Assembly (NCBI RefSeq): GCF_000374425.1
Contig: NZ_KB894365.1
Coordinates: forward strand, 1 to 64,000
Origin: Acinetobacter tjernbergiae DSM 14971 = CIP 107465
Lineage (GTDB): Bacteria; Pseudomonadota; Gammaproteobacteria; Pseudomonadales; Moraxellaceae
Direction of reading: 5' to 3'
Length of the DNA stretch: 64,000 nucleotides
How positions within the stretch are numbered: position 1 is the stretch's first letter; each line of letters starts with the position of its first letter. Below, piece by piece: positions 60,798 to 64,000 of the stretch. The notes below the pieces were generated by a model, which searched no databases, was not told the DNA's origin, and saw only the letters and a program-made list of their open reading frames with translations. A program made the translations under genes and the position numbers.

Positions 60798-62013
60798 GCT
60801 CAGCCTCTCCCTTCTCGATCTCAGATTTCAAAAGGAAACTGCCTTGACTGACATATTGTTGCTTTTCAGTCAGACCCGATTGGATTTCCACCCACTGCCC
60901 ATCACTTGAGTAATTACCCAGTTGTACAGGTGTTGGAGTGAAATGCATTTGGTCTTTCTCTTGCTTAGCGACAAAAACCGTGGCTTTACCCTCGATCTGC
61001 TGAATCGCCCCTTTGGCAACACGAAGCACAGGCTTCTTGTCCGTGCCATCTAATAACACGTTTACCATCAAATTAGGTCGAAGTTCTTTGGCTGGGGTTA
61101 ACACCTTGGCACGCACCTGCAAACGACCTGTCTGCGTATCTGCTGCTGTGGTCAAAGTCTGGATTTGTGCTTTAAAGCTATTATTGGTTTGCAGCGACTT
61201 AAACTCGATCTGCTGATCCGGTTGGACATTGATGTTATTGACGCTTGGTAAAATAAACTCAATCCAGAGTTGATCCAGCTGATCAATCACAAATAACTGC
61301 TTATCTGCGGTAATTTGTTCACCCACCACAATATCTTTCAGACTCACCACACCGCTTAAAGGTGCGGTCAAGACATAGCGACCCTGACTGCCACTGGATG
61401 CGCCCAAGGCAGATAAGCGGCTACGTGCAGCTTGTACCTGAATCTGTGCCTGACGATAGGCATTGTAGGCACGTTGATAATCCTGACGTGCAGACACCCC
61501 TTGTTCCCAAAGTTGTTTTTCACGTTGATAATCTTGCTGTGCAAGGGTTAAAGCTTCTTGGGCAATACTTAAATTAGCCTGCTGATCTACCAGATCAGGG
61601 ATAAATAGAGTGGCTAAAACCTGCCCTTTTTTGACTTGTTGACCGAGTAGCGCATTGACACTTTCCACACGCCCAGCAAAGGTTGCTGAAACATGCGCTT
61701 GCTGATCGGTATTGGTCACCAGTTTTGCTGGGTAAGCAAATTGCTGTCCGACTTCACCCACACCAACCTGAGCCAGCTTAACCCCATATTCAGTCATCTG
61801 TTTTGGGCTGAGATTTAAGCTACCTTCCTCACTTTCCGCCTGCCCAGCCTCACCTTCTGTATGTCCTTCCTCACCTTCGCCATGACTATCAGCTGCTGCA
61901 TCACTGCTGGCTTTGTTCTTGCCCGTGAAAAATAATAACGCGCTCAGGACTAAGCCAACGGCAATAACCAGAATGACCCAGAACCACTGCTTTTTAGATT
62001 TATTTGTCGACAT
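60787..62013 (-). CDS. czcB: Periplasmic adaptor CzcB
   Basis: 408 residues. N-terminal helix (FWVILVIAVGLVLSALLFF), then an acidic, His-bearing segment (DSHGEGEEGHTEGEAG) that may bind metal, then the lipoyl-like, hairpin and beta-barrel domains of a membrane fusion protein. It shares one base with czcC (TAATG). Confidence 0.93.
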   Translation of the reverse strand: MSTNKSKKQWFWVILVIAVGLVLSALLFFTGKNKASSDAAADSHGEGEEGHTEGEAGQAESEEGSLNLSPKQMTEYGVKLAQVGVGEVGQQFAYPAKLVTNTDQQAHVSATFAGRVESVNALLGQQVKKGQVLATLFIPDLVDQQANLSIAQEALTLAQQDYQREKQLWEQGVSARQDYQRAYNAYRQAQIQVQAARSRLSALGASSGSQGRYVLTAPLSGVVSLKDIVVGEQITADKQLFVIDQLDQLWIEFILPSVNNINVQPDQQIEFKSLQTNNSFKAQIQTLTTAADTQTGRLQVRAKVLTPAKELRPNLMVNVLLDGTDKKPVLRVAKGAIQQIEGKATVFVAKQEKDQMHFTPTPVQLGNYSSDGQWVEIQSGLTEKQQYVSQGSFLLKSEIEKGEAEHGH

Positions 62014-63431
62014 TATTCTGCTCCTACTACAGCGGGAAGGTTATTGGTATCTTTCCAGAGGGTTTGATTAATCTGATTTAAGGCATCACTTGAACTCACC
62101 ATACTCGGCTCAATTCCTAGTGCTAAACTTTCTGCATCAATTTGCTTTTGCCATGCACTCTTGAGTAACTGCACTTTATTTAAACGTTGATCCTGCAATT
62201 GCATGGTGGCTTGCTGCACATCGGTAATGGCATATTTACCGACTTTGAAACCGAGCAACATTTTCTCTTGTACCGTTTCAGACAATGGAATTTGTCGTTG
62301 ATTGACGAGATCGAACTGTTGTTTCAATCCCGCCAACTCTGCTGTTAAGGTCTGAATCGCATTCAAGTTCTGCTGCTTGTAAAACTGTTGCTGTTTGACC
62401 AGTAAATCTTGTTTGGCATTGGCAATTCGCAATGAATACTGTTGACGATTGAAAATATTCAACGGGATATCGATGCCCACTCGGAACTTGTTATCGGTCG
62501 AATTGGTTTCTGCGCTTTTACTTTGCACCATGCCTAAATTGACGGTTGGATTTGGTCGGTTGGATACTTTTAAATAATCGATATTGGCTTTTTGACGCAC
62601 GATATCGAGTTGAATAGCACGCTCAAATAAATTGTTCTGCAAATAATCTTGCAAATCATTTTGTTGTGGCCAGACATTGCTTGCCTGAGTAGAGAAGCGG
62701 TTATCGGTACTGCCCCACAGATTTGCCAATTGACGCTTTGCAGTGGCTAAAGAGAGTTCGGTTTGTTGAAACAACCGTTGATTTTCAATATGCGCCATCA
62801 AGGTACGATCTAAATCGACCTGCGCAATGCTGCCCGCTTTGAGTCTTAAGCGAGTTGCATCCAAAGTGTCCTGACTGGTTTTTAACTGTGCCTGAACCAC
62901 ATCATGTTCCAGCTCTAGCACCACGACTTGCGACCATAGATATTTAACGGCTAACTCAAGTTGCGCATTGTAGAGTTCCTGATTAAGGCCCACTTGAGAT
63001 GCTTGTACATCGGCAAGCTTAACCGCAGCACGACGTTGACCAAAAATGTCTAATTTTTGTGAAACACCAAATTCCAACTCTTTGTCTTTGCCTGACCTAA
63101 AGTCGGTTTGCTGAATAGAAATACTTGGATTCGACCATAACCCGGCTTGTTTCACATTGGCCTCAGCGATTCCTTGCTGCGTTTGCCACACCCCTGTGCC
63201 TGCCTGATATTGCTTCACATCCTGCAAGATTTGCTCAAAATTCAGATTACGTTGTGCAGCCTTGGTTGCAGGCTGATTTGCATCAAGTAAAGATTCTGCG
63301 GCAATGGATGGACTCAAAATAGCAGTGCTTAAGGCAAGTGCCAACACTGACCACTTCAATGACAATTGAGTACGATTTTTTCGCGTATGCTGCTCAACTG
63401 CATGAATACGCTGATTTAAACTAGAAGACAT
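62013..63431 (-). CDS. czcC: Outer-membrane factor CzcC
   Basis: 472 residues. TolC/CzcC family: signal-like hydrophobic stretch (LKWSVLALALSTAILSPSIAA), two homologous helical halves (VKQAGLWSNPSISIQQTDF; IDYLKVSNRPNPTVNLGM). The N-terminus before the signal is longer than usual (about 25 residues). It completes the CzcCBA tripartite pump. The ribosome site GGGG is inside a predicted stem with the end of czcI. Confidence 0.92.
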   Translation of the reverse strand: MSSSLNQRIHAVEQHTRKNRTQLSLKWSVLALALSTAILSPSIAAESLLDANQPATKAAQRNLNFEQILQDVKQYQAGTGVWQTQQGIAEANVKQAGLWSNPSISIQQTDFRSGKDKELEFGVSQKLDIFGQRRAAVKLADVQASQVGLNQELYNAQLELAVKYLWSQVVVLELEHDVVQAQLKTSQDTLDATRLRLKAGSIAQVDLDRTLMAHIENQRLFQQTELSLATAKRQLANLWGSTDNRFSTQASNVWPQQNDLQDYLQNNLFERAIQLDIVRQKANIDYLKVSNRPNPTVNLGMVQSKSAETNSTDNKFRVGIDIPLNIFNRQQYSLRIANAKQDLLVKQQQFYKQQNLNAIQTLTAELAGLKQQFDLVNQRQIPLSETVQEKMLLGFKVGKYAITDVQQATMQLQDQRLNKVQLLKSAWQKQIDAESLALGIEPSMVSSSDALNQINQTLWKDTNNLPAVVGAE

Positions 63432-63436
63432 ATAAA

Positions 63437-63496
63437 GCCCCGCAAAGTAATAAGAATGCGGTGGGCTATTTTTCGGCTACCCCACCTATAGCGGGG
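63437..63496 (-). promoter_or_regulatory. Stem at the czcI-czcC junction covering the czcC ribosome site
   Basis: Outer arms CCCCGC (63438-63443) and GCGGGG (63491-63496), inner arms GGTGGG (63460-63465) and CCCACC (63481-63486). In the mRNA the outer arm GCGGGG is the likely ribosome site of czcC, and its partner lies in the last codons of czcI. Confidence 0.45.
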
Positions 63497-63884
63497 TTAA
63501 TACAGGAGGAGGATTTAATCCTGATAAATGCGGGGATTGATAAGAATTAGACCAGTGATATTTTGGCTCTGACTCTAGGGTGCGCAGAATAGGTTCATCT
63601 AGCTGTTGTTGTGCTTCAATCACGACCACATGAAAACAAGATGGCAAATGATCATGATGATCTTGCAAACTTAAAGGCATGGGTAAATCAGAAGCATCTT
63701 GATCTACCGCTACTGAATGTTTTACAGAGACATCTAAGGTTTCTGGAACATGATGACCAAAATGCGTCAAAGTGCTATATTCACTTGGCTGTTCATGCGC
63801 ACAAAAAGCTGCCGCCACATTCCAAAAGCTTTGGAACATGAACAAACTCAGCAAGAGTGTCATAAATACAGCGGAACGTTGCAC
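63486..63884 (-). CDS. czcI: CzcI-like His-rich periplasmic protein
   Basis: 132 residues. Signal peptide at 1-26 (ending VAAAF or close), then a FCAHEQ motif and His clusters (THFGHHVPE; LQDHHDHLPSCFHV). These are the marks of CzcI/CnrE-type small proteins encoded just before czcC in resistance operons, thought to modulate metal sensing. First gene of the unit, transcribed from a promoter at 63913-63948. Confidence 0.78.
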   Translation of the reverse strand: MQRSAVFMTLLLSLFMFQSFWNVAAAFCAHEQPSEYSTLTHFGHHVPETLDVSVKHSVAVDQDASDLPMPLSLQDHHDHLPSCFHVVVIEAQQQLDEPILRTLESEPKYHWSNSYQSPHLSGLNPPPVLTPL

Positions 63885-63912
63885 GTTTCACCAATTGTTC
63901 AAAATTTGCGTC

Positions 63913-63948
63913 ACTATAGCATCTAAGCGACATGTAATAAAATTACAT
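63913..63948 (-). promoter_or_regulatory. Candidate czc promoter and operator
   Basis: On the minus strand TATAGT (63913-63918) is a good -10; no good -35 is present. A perfect palindrome ATGTAAT-AAA-ATTACAT (63932-63948) covers the -35 region, as expected for a regulator-dependent promoter. The regulator is not in the window. Confidence 0.45.
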
Positions 63949-64000
63949 TAGACAAACTAAAACAATATCATGCTACAAAGACCGTGTCATACAACGTGGC

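Overview
The window is AT-rich gammaproteobacterial chromosome and almost certainly from the genus Acinetobacter, though not assignable to species here. The case rests on the order fimU-pilVWX-pilY1-pilE, the block pilMNOPQ-aroK-aroB-SPOR-gltBD, a dcw cluster that starts at rsmH and ends at mraY, a SpoT with a decayed synthetase domain, and several Acinetobacter-like protein sequences. It is mostly core genome. I see no integrase, transposase, prophage, rRNA or CRISPR array.

Layout. (1) 1-8.4 kb, minus strand: a minor-pilin operon fimU-pilV-pilW-pilX-pilY1-pilE-pilE, with overlapping or tightly spaced genes and a strong terminator. (2) 8.4-14.5 kb: ispH (minus), then gmk, rpoZ, spoT and a ridA family gene (plus), then the iron-storage pair bfd and bfr. 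(3) 14.5-18.7 kb, minus: a major-pilin locus with two tandem paralogous pilins, a TfpX/TfpZ accessory protein and a PglL/TfpO-type O-oligosaccharyltransferase. The first pilin has a convincing sigma-54 promoter. (4) 18.7-22 kb, minus: LemA plus two TPM-domain proteins, preceded by a putative di-iron membrane-associated hydrolase. (5) 22-36.4 kb, minus: gltBD downstream of a SPOR protein, aroB, aroK, pilQPONM. (6) 36.5-47.2 kb: PBP1a (plus, divergent from pilM), rlmA, then mraY-murF-murE-ftsI-ftsL-rsmH (minus). (7) 47.3-50.7 kb: sulfate-binding protein, a small secreted protein, gltX. (8) 50.7-56.5 kb: tRNA-Ala, tRNA-Glu, an amino-acid permease, a second identical tRNA-Glu, two unknown proteins and a small membrane zinc-ribbon protein. 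(9) 56.5-64 kb, minus: a heavy-metal efflux set czcI-czcC-czcB-czcA plus a CDF transporter.

Three blocks build one machine. pilMNOPQ forms the alignment complex and outer-membrane secretin. The minor pilins and PilY1 prime the fibre and form its tip. The tandem major pilins, with their accessory protein and OTase, supply and probably modify the shaft. In Acinetobacter this machine drives twitching and DNA uptake.

I found no wholly new multi-gene system. The most interesting observations are: (a) a decayed copy of the 3' end of an unknown gene beside a duplicated tRNA-Glu, with frameshift and stops visible, so that the permease is flanked by direct repeats; (b) the tandem pilin locus, with a sigma-54 promoter, a tandem 10-bp upstream repeat and internal terminators between pilin 1 and pilin 2 and between tfpZ and the OTase; (c) a bacterioferritin that has lost most ferroxidase ligands but keeps the haem Met; (d) a small protein whose zinc ribbon is split by two membrane helices; (e) possible ribosome-site sequestration between czcI and czcC.
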